A stretch of 35,428 bases of DNA from Methanolobus sp. Its GTDB lineage: Archaea; Halobacteriota; Methanosarcinia; Methanosarcinales; Methanosarcinaceae. Position numbers and translations under genes: made by a program. Positions 17,372 through 24,322 of the stretch are shown in pieces (position 1 is the stretch's first letter; each line of letters starts with the position of its first letter). Location of the stretch: the NCBI RefSeq assembly GCF_030682845.1, contig NZ_JAUXNK010000097.1, forward strand, positions 1-35,428. Direction: 5' to 3'. The notes under the pieces are model-generated. The model was not told the origin of the DNA and made no database searches. It saw nothing but the letters and a program-made list of their open reading frames with translations.

Positions 17372-18539
17372 TTCTCAACACCTCTGCCGGATCAACACCA
17401 AGAGCCCTTTTTGCAGGCAGGATGGATGCCAGCATGCCGGTAAGGACACATACACCTGTCACCGGAAGCAGGATCGACCACATTGGCAAAGGTGTCACCT
17501 GCACCAACAAAGGAGCGGCAATGGACGAGGCAATAGTTCCCATCACAAAGCCAATGATGCCTCCCACAGCCCCTATAATCGCACCTTCGAAGAGCAGCAT
17601 GGATACAACCTGAGCATCGCTCGCACCAACCGCACGCATAATACCTATCTCCTTCAATTTCTCATTCACTGAAGCGAGCATGGTAGAAGCGACAGTCAAT
17701 GTGCTCACCAGCAGGGTGATAATTGAGACTGCCATTGCAGAAGACCGGATGTGTTCGACAATAGCCAGTTCGTTGCGGACTATCTGGCTCATGGAGCGGG
17801 CTTCCAATCCCGGAAATTTCTCTTCGATCTGCATGCTGATCTCCTCAACCGGGCAAGTATTGCACAATGCTCTTACCTCCAGACTGCTTACTTTTCCCTC
17901 CCTGCCGAGCAGATGCTGGGAAGCAGCAAGCGGAAGTATCACATATGCATCCTCATTGCCACCTGTGCTTTCTATCACACCGGTGACCTGGGCATCCATC
18001 GAGATATTGCCATTACGGAGGGTTATGGAGGAGCCTTCGGTAAGTCCCATGGGTGTGGCTACGTCCGAACCAATCATAACTTCAGTCTGCCCGGCGCCTT
18101 CTGTGGATATCCAGTCTCCTCTGACCTTCCACCAGGACTTGAGCTTCCTCTCCTCTTCCGGATCCACGCCCATTATGACAACCGATGCGTTACCAAGCTC
18201 TGCAACCCCGTATAATCGTGGTGCCACAGCTGAAAGCTTGGAGCTATCCATAATGGTGTATATCCGGGGAATCTCTGATTCCTCTATGTAGTTCTCTCCC
18301 ACCAGAAGAGAACCCATTGAGGTTGAGCCAGCCAGCAGAGGAATGGTTTTGACCTCCGGCCGGACTATGATATTTGCACCGAAATTATTGGATTCTTCGT
18401 AAAGGCTATCTGTAGCTGCTGAAAATGTTGTGACCACAGCCACCAGTGCCGCAGAGGCTACGGCCACGCCGAGTACAGCCACCAGAAGTTTTATTTTTCT
18501 GCGGGATATGTCTTTCAGGACCAAAGAGTGTAAACGCAT
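17364..18539 (-). CDS. ABC transporter permease, FtsX-like
   Basis: A 391-residue protein with the MacB/FtsX layout: one N-terminal membrane helix (about 15-40), an extracytoplasmic domain of about 220 residues, then three C-terminal helices (about 262-285, 312-335 and 350-375). The conserved KEIGIMRAVGAS cytoplasmic motif precedes the third helix, and the C-terminus has PAKRALGVDPAEVL. The extracytoplasmic domain has a CNTCPVEE motif with two cysteines that might form a disulfide or bind a thiophilic ligand. It is first in the operon, divergent from the blaI-like gene, with GAGGT seven bases before its ATG. Confidence 0.93.
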   Translation of the reverse strand: MRLHSLVLKDISRRKIKLLVAVLGVAVASAALVAVVTTFSAATDSLYEESNNFGANIIVRPEVKTIPLLAGSTSMGSLLVGENYIEESEIPRIYTIMDSSKLSAVAPRLYGVAELGNASVVIMGVDPEEERKLKSWWKVRGDWISTEGAGQTEVMIGSDVATPMGLTEGSSITLRNGNISMDAQVTGVIESTGGNEDAYVILPLAASQHLLGREGKVSSLEVRALCNTCPVEEISMQIEEKFPGLEARSMSQIVRNELAIVEHIRSSAMAVSIITLLVSTLTVASTMLASVNEKLKEIGIMRAVGASDAQVVSMLLFEGAIIGAVGGIIGFVMGTIASSIAAPLLVQVTPLPMWSILLPVTGVCVLTGMLASILPAKRALGVDPAEVLRSV

Positions 18540-18597
18540 AAGTAAACCTCAAAATATATAACCGGGACTTTTCCGACACGGGTTGCTTCCAACGTGC

Positions 18598-18667
18598 TAT
18601 ACATTAAGTGTAAACAACCGGTTTGACAATAAGTGTAAATCTATTTTAACTTTACGCCAGGTGTAAA
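18598..18667. promoter_or_regulatory. Three operator-like elements upstream of the permease operon
   Basis: Three 17-bp elements of the form T-W/T-T/G-A-C, six variable bases, TGTAAA lie in tandem: TATACATTAAGTGTAAA (18598-18614), TTGACAATAAGTGTAAA (18623-18639) and TTTACGCCAGGTGTAAA (18651-18667). The third is a good inverted repeat (CTTTAC/GTAAAG). Starts are 25 and 28 bases apart, two to three helical turns. They are the likely binding sites of the divergently encoded BlaI-type repressor, whose bacterial relatives bind TACA/TGTA dyads. Confidence 0.7.
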
Positions 18668-18787
18668 GCAGCTGGATGTTTCTTCCTTGTCTTGAAATAA
18701 AGCCCGGGGTACCCAGGAGAACTTTGACCAAGCCTGAACCGCGGCCACTGTTAGCAGCAAAAAGATGACATATCCATGATGATTAAA

Positions 18788-18817
18788 CTTATATCATTAT
18801 ACACCTGTTGTAAACAC
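18788..18817 (+). promoter_or_regulatory. Promoter of the blaI-like gene with overlapping fourth operator
   Basis: A TATA box (cttatat, 18788-18794) lies about 27 bases before ATG 18818, implying a leaderless transcript. The fourth operator copy, TATACACCTGTTGTAAA (18798-18814), fills the space between TATA box and start, an ideal place for autorepression. This spacing also argues against a start at the upstream ATGs (18776, 18779), which precede the promoter. Confidence 0.7.
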
Positions 18818-19174
18818 ATGGTAAAACTTGACCGGATAAACATTTCAAATGAAGGTCTGACCAAGTTCTTCAGTCCGATTGAGGCTCAGATAATGACGGT
18901 CCTGTGGGAGAATGGAGAGTGCACCACGCCGGATATCACCGAGAGGACAGGCATTCCTTTATCCAGCGTAGCCGGGACACTTGACAGGCTCGTTAAGGCA
19001 GGCTATGCCAAAAGGACTATTGATAAGAACGGGCAGAGGGTCAGATACCTGTATTCTGCAAGCGAGTCAATGGACAGGACGGCAAATTCTATCACGCGTA
19101 AAGTACTGGACAGTCTTGTTGATACTTTTGGTAAAGTAGCCATAGACAACTTCCATAGTTACGAGAAGAAATAA
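18818..19174 (+). CDS. BlaI/MecI/CopY-type winged-helix repressor
   Basis: A 118-residue regulator. After a short tail it shows FSPIEAQIMTVLWENGE, TTPDIT, SSVAGTLDRLVKAGY and a wing with KRTIDKNGQRVRYLY, the pattern of the BlaI/Penicillinase repressor family; a C-terminal helix for dimerisation follows. Bacterial homologues are inactivated when a membrane protease (BlaR1/MecR1) senses a signal. Here the next gene encodes a membrane metalloprotease, and operator-like sites surround the promoter, so self-regulation and control of the divergent ABC operon are likely. The start follows from the TATA-to-ATG distance. Confidence 0.9.
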   Translation: MVKLDRINISNEGLTKFFSPIEAQIMTVLWENGECTTPDITERTGIPLSSVAGTLDRLVKAGYAKRTIDKNGQRVRYLYSASESMDRTANSITRKVLDSLVDTFGKVAIDNFHSYEKK

Positions 19175-19218
19175 GAGCTCAGAGAAAAAAATCATGAAGA
19201 TGTCCTGGAGCGTTGAGC

Positions 19219-19914
19219 ATGTTTTCCATACAGGATGAAGTTGGGTGTTATATAGCCTGTGTCGCTGATTCCGGTCTGCTGCCGTGGCTAATGGCATCAC
19301 TGTTCATGGCCTTGCTGCTGTTCGCATTCTATCTTAAAGCCAGAAGCTCCCGGAGCCGGATATCCTCATTCATTGCTGCACAACTATGCATGCTCGCTTC
19401 TATCGCAATGGTGGTTTCGTCCATGCAGTGCAGCCGGATGCTTACCATTGAGATATACACAGCCTATGTGTTCCTCTCAACTATGCTTATCCTGTTCTTG
19501 CCACGGATATATTATAGGATCCTAATCAAAAGATACAGGGCCCGTCCAGTCGCAGAGCTTATGGAGTGGCCACAGGTATTTGTGAACAGTCTTAAAGAAC
19601 AGTACAAAACGCCTGGCATGTCAGAGGTTTATTATTACAACTCTGCAGTTCCCAGGGCTTTTGCTTCAGGAAAGACCATATTCCTTTCCATGGGGCTGCT
19701 CGAGATCATGGACAAGGCTGAGCTGAAGGCAATACTTGCGCATGAAGTGTGGCACCTGCGCCACAATACCCGGACGCCCATACTCAGGCATCTTTCTATG
19801 ATAACCTTCACACGAAACTTCTCAGAGAGCGAACTCGAGAACATGGCAGATATATTTGCAGCAGATGTTGTAAGCAGGAGAGCAGTGGAATCAGCAAGGT
19901 CCAAAATGAGCTAG
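19219..19914 (+). CDS. Membrane metalloprotease, M48/M56 type
   Basis: A 231-residue protein with three membrane helices (about 20-40, 50-70 and 80-103) and a cytoplasmic zinc-protease domain: PRAFASG, then HEVWH at 175-179 and a third ligand Glu207 in ENMAD. The sequence before HExxH resembles HtpX/M48; position after a BlaI gene resembles BlaR1/M56. No extracytoplasmic sensor domain is present. It is short at the C-terminus and ends with TAG soon after the ligand helix; another frame stays open to 19967 with a coiled and then hydrophobic reading, so a frameshift is possible. ATG 19219 is preferred over TTG 19213 because CTGGAG lies eight bases upstream. Confidence 0.85.
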   Translation: MFSIQDEVGCYIACVADSGLLPWLMASLFMALLLFAFYLKARSSRSRISSFIAAQLCMLASIAMVVSSMQCSRMLTIEIYTAYVFLSTMLILFLPRIYYRILIKRYRARPVAELMEWPQVFVNSLKEQYKTPGMSEVYYYNSAVPRAFASGKTIFLSMGLLEIMDKAELKAILAHEVWHLRHNTRTPILRHLSMITFTRNFSESELENMADIFAADVVSRRAVESARSKMS

Positions 19915-19967
19915 AAAAAGAAGCAGCCCTCATGGGTGCAATTATGAGCTCACTTATCTTGGGATGA

Positions 19968-20618
19968 CTAATACACATCATCTTTTGTTTTGCGAATGAT
20001 ATTAATGAAATCCGTGGTTTCCTTATTTACATCATCACTGCACACAATTGCTGAAATTGCAACCAGACTGTCGGCGCCTTCCCGGACCACACTAATACTG
20101 TTTTCCTTGTTTATACCGCCGATGGCGACTATAGGGATGTTCAAAGCATTCTTCACACCCCTTATACTTTCAGGGCCGATTCCCTTCCCCGCATCCTTTT
20201 TGGTTGAAGTGTCGAATATAGGGCTGAGGCCGACGTAGTCAGCGCCATCCTGCTCGGCCTCCAGCGCCTCTCTCAGATTATGAACAGTAAGGCCAATTAT
20301 CTTATCATTGCCCAGAAGCTGTCTTGCTATTGCTATTGGCATATCGTCCTGGCCGATATGGACGCCGTCGGCATCCACAGCCATGGCAACATCGATGCGG
20401 TCATTGACAAGGAAGATGGCTTTGCCCTCGCATATTTCCTTAATGAGGAAAGCCTCCTTCACCATCTCCTTCGTGCTCCGGTCTTTTTCACGGTATTGAA
20501 CTATCCTGCATCCTGCCTCCACCGCGTTACGTACATCAGACAAGGTCCCCTTCTTAGAGAGACCTGAATCCGTGACAAGATAGAGGTCTATCTTGCCAAG
20601 CAGCTTCCTTTTATCCAT
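19968..20618 (-). CDS. thiE: Thiamine-phosphate synthase
   Basis: Joins hydroxymethylpyrimidine diphosphate and thiazole phosphate to thiamine phosphate. The TIM-barrel protein (216 residues) has [20 protein letters not shown], the [15 protein letters not shown] loop and the AIGGI phosphate-binding motif. ATG 20618 is chosen because GGGGA lies five bases upstream; ATG 20630 and TTG 20636 are in-frame alternatives. It follows thiM, about 47 bases behind it, in a salvage operon. It is convergent with the metalloprotease gene. Confidence 0.95.
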   Translation of the reverse strand: MDKRKLLGKIDLYLVTDSGLSKKGTLSDVRNAVEAGCRIVQYREKDRSTKEMVKEAFLIKEICEGKAIFLVNDRIDVAMAVDADGVHIGQDDMPIAIARQLLGNDKIIGLTVHNLREALEAEQDGADYVGLSPIFDTSTKKDAGKGIGPESIRGVKNALNIPIVAIGGINKENSISVVREGADSLVAISAIVCSDDVNKETTDFINIIRKTKDDVY

Positions 20619-20665
20619 ATCTATCCCCATGATCAATTCGGTTAAGGCCGGGAAGCATTGAGAGT

Positions 20666-21451
20666 TCAGAGTGTTTCAAAGTTCATCAGGGGCTCTGCTT
20701 TCTCATCTGAGAGGTTGTATACCTCATCATACAGGTGCATCTTGAAGCTTCCGGGACCATCGGATCTTGCAGCAGCCAGCTCACCGGCTAAACCGAAGTA
20801 GCATAAAGCATCCTTTGCAGCATCACTATAATCGCGGTTGACCGCTGCAAATGAAGCTATTACCGATGCGGCCATGCATCCGGTTCCGACAATGGAGCCC
20901 ATCCGTTCGTGGCCGTTCCTCACAACAAAAGTCCTTCCACCATCACTGATTATGTCCTCTTTGCCGGTCATGACAACGACACATGACCTGGCTTTTGCTA
21001 ATGCCGCTGCGACCTGCCTTGGATCTGCATCTATTGAAGTCGCCTCGACTCCCTTAGTCTCAACGTGTTCTCCTGCAAGTCTTGCCACTTCGGAATAATT
21101 GCCTTTGATAATGTCAACATTAACGGAATTAAGAATCTTCGCGGCCATATCGTCCCTGAATTTCGTGGCACCGACACCCACTGCATCAAGCACTACCGGA
21201 ATGTCCTTCTTGTTTGCCGCAGACGCCGAGATGATCATGCAGTCAATAAGTTCAGTTGTCAGGGTGCCGATGTTGATCACAAGTGCGGATGATATATTGG
21301 TCATGTCTGCGCATTCCTCGGGCGCATGTGCCATCACAGGGAGTGCACCGAATGCTCGGGTCATGTTCGCACAATCGTATATTGTCACCCAGTTCGTTAT
21401 GTGGTGTATCAGCGGTCTAGTATCCCTTAGTGTCTTGAGTGGGTCCTTCAT
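20666..21451 (-). CDS. thiM: Hydroxyethylthiazole kinase
   Basis: Phosphorylates 4-methyl-5-(2-hydroxyethyl)thiazole, feeding the thiamine phosphate synthase encoded next. The 261-residue ribokinase-fold protein has the N-terminal [10 protein letters not shown] segment, [15 protein letters not shown] and the catalytic GTGCMAASV anion-hole motif. GAGGG precedes ATG 21451. I looked at the roughly 90 bases upstream for a TPP riboswitch and saw none. Confidence 0.95.
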   Translation of the reverse strand: MKDPLKTLRDTRPLIHHITNWVTIYDCANMTRAFGALPVMAHAPEECADMTNISSALVINIGTLTTELIDCMIISASAANKKDIPVVLDAVGVGATKFRDDMAAKILNSVNVDIIKGNYSEVARLAGEHVETKGVEATSIDADPRQVAAALAKARSCVVVMTGKEDIISDGGRTFVVRNGHERMGSIVGTGCMAASVIASFAAVNRDYSDAAKDALCYFGLAGELAAARSDGPGSFKMHLYDEVYNLSDEKAEPLMNFETL

Positions 21452-21687
21452 AATAGCCCTCTATAGATTTTTTGATGGTATTGTAACCAAGATATTCTGA
21501 TAGTTCTATCCATTTGTTGACCTGCTATAGCGCTTATCATGTATTAATCATACGCATGCCAGCCTGGTTCGACAGCGATAACACAGCAGCAAGGCGTGGC
21601 GGTATTCCATTGTGGTAAATTGTTTCGAGTTCATATAATTTCTTGCTTTCTAAGGCAATGTTGAGAATAAATACAAGTAGATATTTT

Positions 21688-21722
21688 AAAAAAGGAATTC
21701 AAGGACTTAAAGTCCTTTTTTG
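21688..21722. terminator. Bidirectional hairpin terminator
   Basis: An AAGGACTT / AAGTCCTT inverted repeat at 21701-21717 is flanked by an A6 run on the left (T6 on the minus strand) and a T run on the right. On the minus strand it coincides with the stop of the relic membrane-anchor frame. Confidence 0.6.
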
Positions 21723-21802
21723 TTCTTCTGTCTGTTTACAACTATAATTCCCAGACCAAGAACAATTGCTAAACCGACGATCCAATAAAGAAATATAATA
21801 TA
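21707..21802 (-). pseudogene. Relic C-terminal membrane anchor of a surface protein
   Basis: The minus strand reads FLYWIVGLAIVLGLGIIVV followed by NRQKNKKGL and TAA (21707-21709). A hydrophobic helix followed by a basic tail is the standard C-terminal anchor of large archaeal S-layer-like or secreted proteins. A TGA stop lies in frame at 21803-21805 and there is no start codon, so only the last 30 or so codons survive. A terminator hairpin overlaps its stop codon. Confidence 0.5.
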
Positions 21803-22114
21803 TCACCTTGAAATAATGTGTGAATCTAAGCACAAGATATCCATACGACCTTAAGTGATGGCTGCATTATAGCATATGGTATTGGCCAGGCCCTGCATTC
21901 ATTCCGTATCCAATTATCCATATTCCCTGCATATGTTGCGTAGCGGCACTTTATAAAATACCGGACGAACCGATTTCTTTATATATGGACATGACTAGTA
22001 TACAAAGCCAAACTAATGCATAGGTTATTTCATATCATGACCGAACGTCGAACACTTACACTAATCATGTTAATTTACTAATATCATAAGATTACACTCA
22101 TCCGGAGGAATTCC

Positions 22115-22705
22115 TTGGCAAAGAAAGTTCAGAGAAAGTTAGACAAATGGAAGTCAAAGACCTGGTACAATGTAGAGACACCCGAATTCATCAGCAGGAC
22201 AAACATCGGAGTAACCCCTGCAGAGGAACCCGGACAGCTCATTGGCCGTATCGTTGAGACTACTGTCGGAGAGATCGCAAACGATTTCACAAAACACAAC
22301 ACCAAGCTCATACTCGAGATCAATGAAGTCAACGGTGATGTTGCCAGCACCAGATTCATGGGTCACGAGATCACAACCGATTACCTTCGCTCCATTGTAA
22401 AGCGCCAGACCTCAAGGATCGACACCAACCTCGATGTGACCACAAAGGACGGTTACGTCATAAGGGTGAAGCCTATCTGCTTCACGGTCAAGAGGGCAAG
22501 GACAAGCCAGATCAAGTCCATCAGGGAGATCATGGACAGGATCGTCGTCGAGCGTGCAGCTGAACTCAACTTTGAGCAGTTCATCGAAGAAGCTATCATG
22601 GGCAAGCTTTCCGCAAACATCTACAGGAATGCTAAGTATATCTACCCCCTCAGAAGGGTCGAGATCAGGAAGACCGAAGTAAAGGCATTTCCTGTAGCAG
22701 CTTAA
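22115..22705 (+). CDS. rps3ae: 30S ribosomal protein eS1 (S3Ae)
   Basis: Archaeal/eukaryotic small-subunit protein, 196 residues (typical for methanogens). It begins [20 protein letters not shown] and has the family stretch [20 protein letters not shown]. The start is TTG 22115: GGAGGA at 22104-22109 sits at ideal distance and no in-frame ATG matches the known N-terminus. It lies more than 9 kb from the RecJ-like and Pcc1 genes that adjoin it in many other archaea. Confidence 0.97.
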   Translation: MAKKVQRKLDKWKSKTWYNVETPEFISRTNIGVTPAEEPGQLIGRIVETTVGEIANDFTKHNTKLILEINEVNGDVASTRFMGHEITTDYLRSIVKRQTSRIDTNLDVTTKDGYVIRVKPICFTVKRARTSQIKSIREIMDRIVVERAAELNFEQFIEEAIMGKLSANIYRNAKYIYPLRRVEIRKTEVKAFPVAA

Positions 22706-22728
22706 TTCCAAAAGACCTGAAGACTTTA

Positions 22729-22765
22729 TGGGTATCAATTCAATGATACCCAAAATCACTTATTT
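22729..22765 (+). terminator. Hairpin after eS1
   Basis: A 9-bp perfect stem (tgggtatca at 22729-22737, tgataccca at 22744-22752) with an attcaa loop is followed by an AT-rich tract containing TTATTTTAATT. Confidence 0.6.
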
Positions 22766-22874
22766 TAATTGCTTATCCCCACATATTCTAAAATATCCCA
22801 TATCCTAATCCTTACATCTTCAAATGTTGTTATACCCTAACGTGAGGTATCAATAATTGTACTCAGAGTTATAC

Positions 22875-23126
22875 TCAGAGTGCTGTGTTACGTTCCTTAT
22901 TATCGTATTCTTTACGGATCAGTCTGGCCATCTCTTCGTTGGCCTCGACAATGAAGGAACCTATGTAGCCGCAATGCTTACAGTGATACAAACCCTCGAC
23001 ACCGCCAGCTTCATAGTACAGATCGATGCTCCCGCAGACAGGACAGACCTGCACTGCATCTTCCAGATCATCATCTTCAATTTCCAGAAAATCGACATCC
23101 TCATTTTCCCGAATCTCATCTTCCAT
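22875..23126 (-). CDS. Small zinc-ribbon protein
   Basis: An 83-residue protein of unknown function. The first 25 residues are strongly acidic (EDEIRENEDVDFLEIEDDD). A zinc ribbon follows with CPVCG (Cys28, Cys31) and CKHCGY (Cys49, Cys52), and the tail is helical. Such proteins may bind RNA or partner proteins, but nothing here tells which. A CAGGGG stretch lies about nine bases before ATG 23126. It lies behind the DUF523-DUF1722 gene with a 65-base gap and could be co-transcribed. Confidence 0.8.
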   Translation of the reverse strand: MEDEIRENEDVDFLEIEDDDLEDAVQVCPVCGSIDLYYEAGGVEGLYHCKHCGYIGSFIVEANEEMARLIRKEYDNKERNTAL

Positions 23127-23191
23127 TTTGCATTACCCCTGATAACCGGACATGCCAGTTATCCCATATGATACTATGAAGTCCAGACATA

Positions 23192-24160
23192 TCAAACTTG
23201 CCGCAAACTCCCTGACAGTTCTTCAGGATAGGGACAAAAATAGGTCTGTTTCAAGAGGTATTCCACATTGTAGCGCAGTATCCAGGACATGAACATCTTT
23301 TTCAGCTCACCCAGAACAGCATCATTCTGCCGGTACTCCCGGAACCGATCTTCAAGAAGAGCTTTCTCATCAGGGTCCAGACTGTCCGAAAAGTAGCCTG
23401 CCGCATGCATGAGCACATTGATATTTGGCCCGGTACCGGCTGGCCGTGAAAGCATTTTTAGGAGGTATCGCCCATATTCCTGTATGACCTCGCCGAAAGG
23501 ACGCTTAACGCGGTTAGCCACGGTATCACCCATCATAGTCATCGCTTCCTTATCATAAGCCATCAGCAGCAATTTGTTACGCGTGTGATATTCCACAAGC
23601 TTGTGCATCTTTCCCGATTCAGCTACTTCCCTGAATGTGGCCAGGGCAAAGATCCGCGTCAGGAAATGGTCCCGCATCGCAGAGTCTGCAATCTGTTCTT
23701 CATCAACGACAGGCAGATAAGGAAAATGACCCGTCAGGCCTTCAGCAAATAATCCTGTGCCCCGGCGGTGCAGGCAATTCCTGCTGCTGGCAGAAGCGAA
23801 TACTTTCGTACTCCCGGTACCACAGGACGGCGATTTGGATTTGAGGATGGCTCCATCTACATTGGCAAGCTTATTCAGGTATGCGGCCGTAAAATCAGCC
23901 ATATCTTCGGTCAGGTCCAGTTCAGTAGCCGGCTGTATCAGTGTTTCCTTTTCCCCGAATTCCCCCCTTTCAAGAACGATACGTATGGGTTTCCTCGGAA
24001 CACCCAGCCCAATCTCACATTCCGGGCATACTGTGATGAAACTGACATAAGGTTTAAGGACATTCGCTGCAGGAAAAGAGATCATCTTTCCATCATACCT
24101 GCAGGGTGAGAAGCCCAGGCATTTGCTTATGATTACTGTGGGAGGAGGGCAGGCAGGCAT
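23192..24160 (-). CDS. DUF523-DUF1722 fusion protein (TudS-like plus YbgA-like)
   Basis: A 322-residue two-domain protein. The N-terminal DUF523 part (about 8-150) has SKCLGFSPCRYDG, CPE at 45-47 and KSPSCG at 108-114; the cysteines Cys14, Cys48 and Cys113 could carry the [4Fe-4S] cluster known in TudS, a 2-thiouracil desulfidase of this family. The C-terminal DUF1722/YbgA part (about 165-315) has the conserved F-x-R-x-F and K-L-V-E-Y-H-x-R-N-K-L-L-L-M-A-Y pattern. The fusion order is the usual one in bacteria and methanogens. The combined function is not established; tRNA or nucleobase desulfuration is a plausible role. Confidence 0.85.
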   Translation of the reverse strand: MPACPPPTVIISKCLGFSPCRYDGKMISFPAANVLKPYVSFITVCPECEIGLGVPRKPIRIVLERGEFGEKETLIQPATELDLTEDMADFTAAYLNKLANVDGAILKSKSPSCGTGSTKVFASASSRNCLHRRGTGLFAEGLTGHFPYLPVVDEEQIADSAMRDHFLTRIFALATFREVAESGKMHKLVEYHTRNKLLLMAYDKEAMTMMGDTVANRVKRPFGEVIQEYGRYLLKMLSRPAGTGPNINVLMHAAGYFSDSLDPDEKALLEDRFREYRQNDAVLGELKKMFMSWILRYNVEYLLKQTYFCPYPEELSGSLRQV

Positions 24161-24288
24161 AACTATCTTTATCCGGTTGGTGCTGCGAGGATATATAGGA
24201 GCTCTTGCGGGAAAAAGACCAGCATTAGAAGACTAGTGATCATACTCGATGAAATCAATAAGATTCGTCGCATATAAACGAAAGAGCA

Positions 24289-24314
24289 TAAAAAAGAAAG
24301 CGAAAAGAGGAAAA
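24289..24314 (-). terminator. T-rich termination tract after gltX
   Basis: Immediately after the gltX stop the minus strand reads a series of T runs (TTTTCC, CTTTTCG, CTTTCTTTTTT) without a hairpin, the usual archaeal terminator form. Confidence 0.5.
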
Positions 24315-24322
24315 CACCCTTT

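Larger units (their letters stand above)
21452..22114. other. Gene-poor 660-base region between thiM and the eS1 gene
   Basis: No complete gene is seen. On the minus strand one frame is open from about 21695 to a TGA at 21537-21539 with coding-like residues (LYELETIYHNGIPPRLAAV) but no start codon. A second minus-strand relic lies at 21707-21802, with a bidirectional terminator between the two. The part from about 21977 holds the eS1 promoter (tttatatatgg, 21977-21987) and a leader of about 100 bases. Confidence 0.5.

Noticed and set aside
19912-19944. Pyrrolysine read-through of the TAG ending the metalloprotease gene
   Set aside because: Read-through adds only about ten residues before TGA, and TAG ends several other genes here (for example 3262, 4485, 10967, 30748), so it acts as an ordinary stop.
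21452-21560. TPP riboswitch before thiM
   Set aside because: The conserved CUGAGA and related core elements of the TPP aptamer are not seen at a suitable place and order.
21555-21605. tRNA-like stretch with ggttcga
   Set aside because: The T-loop-like heptamer has no matching acceptor or anticodon stems; the reverse strand reads as coding-like instead.
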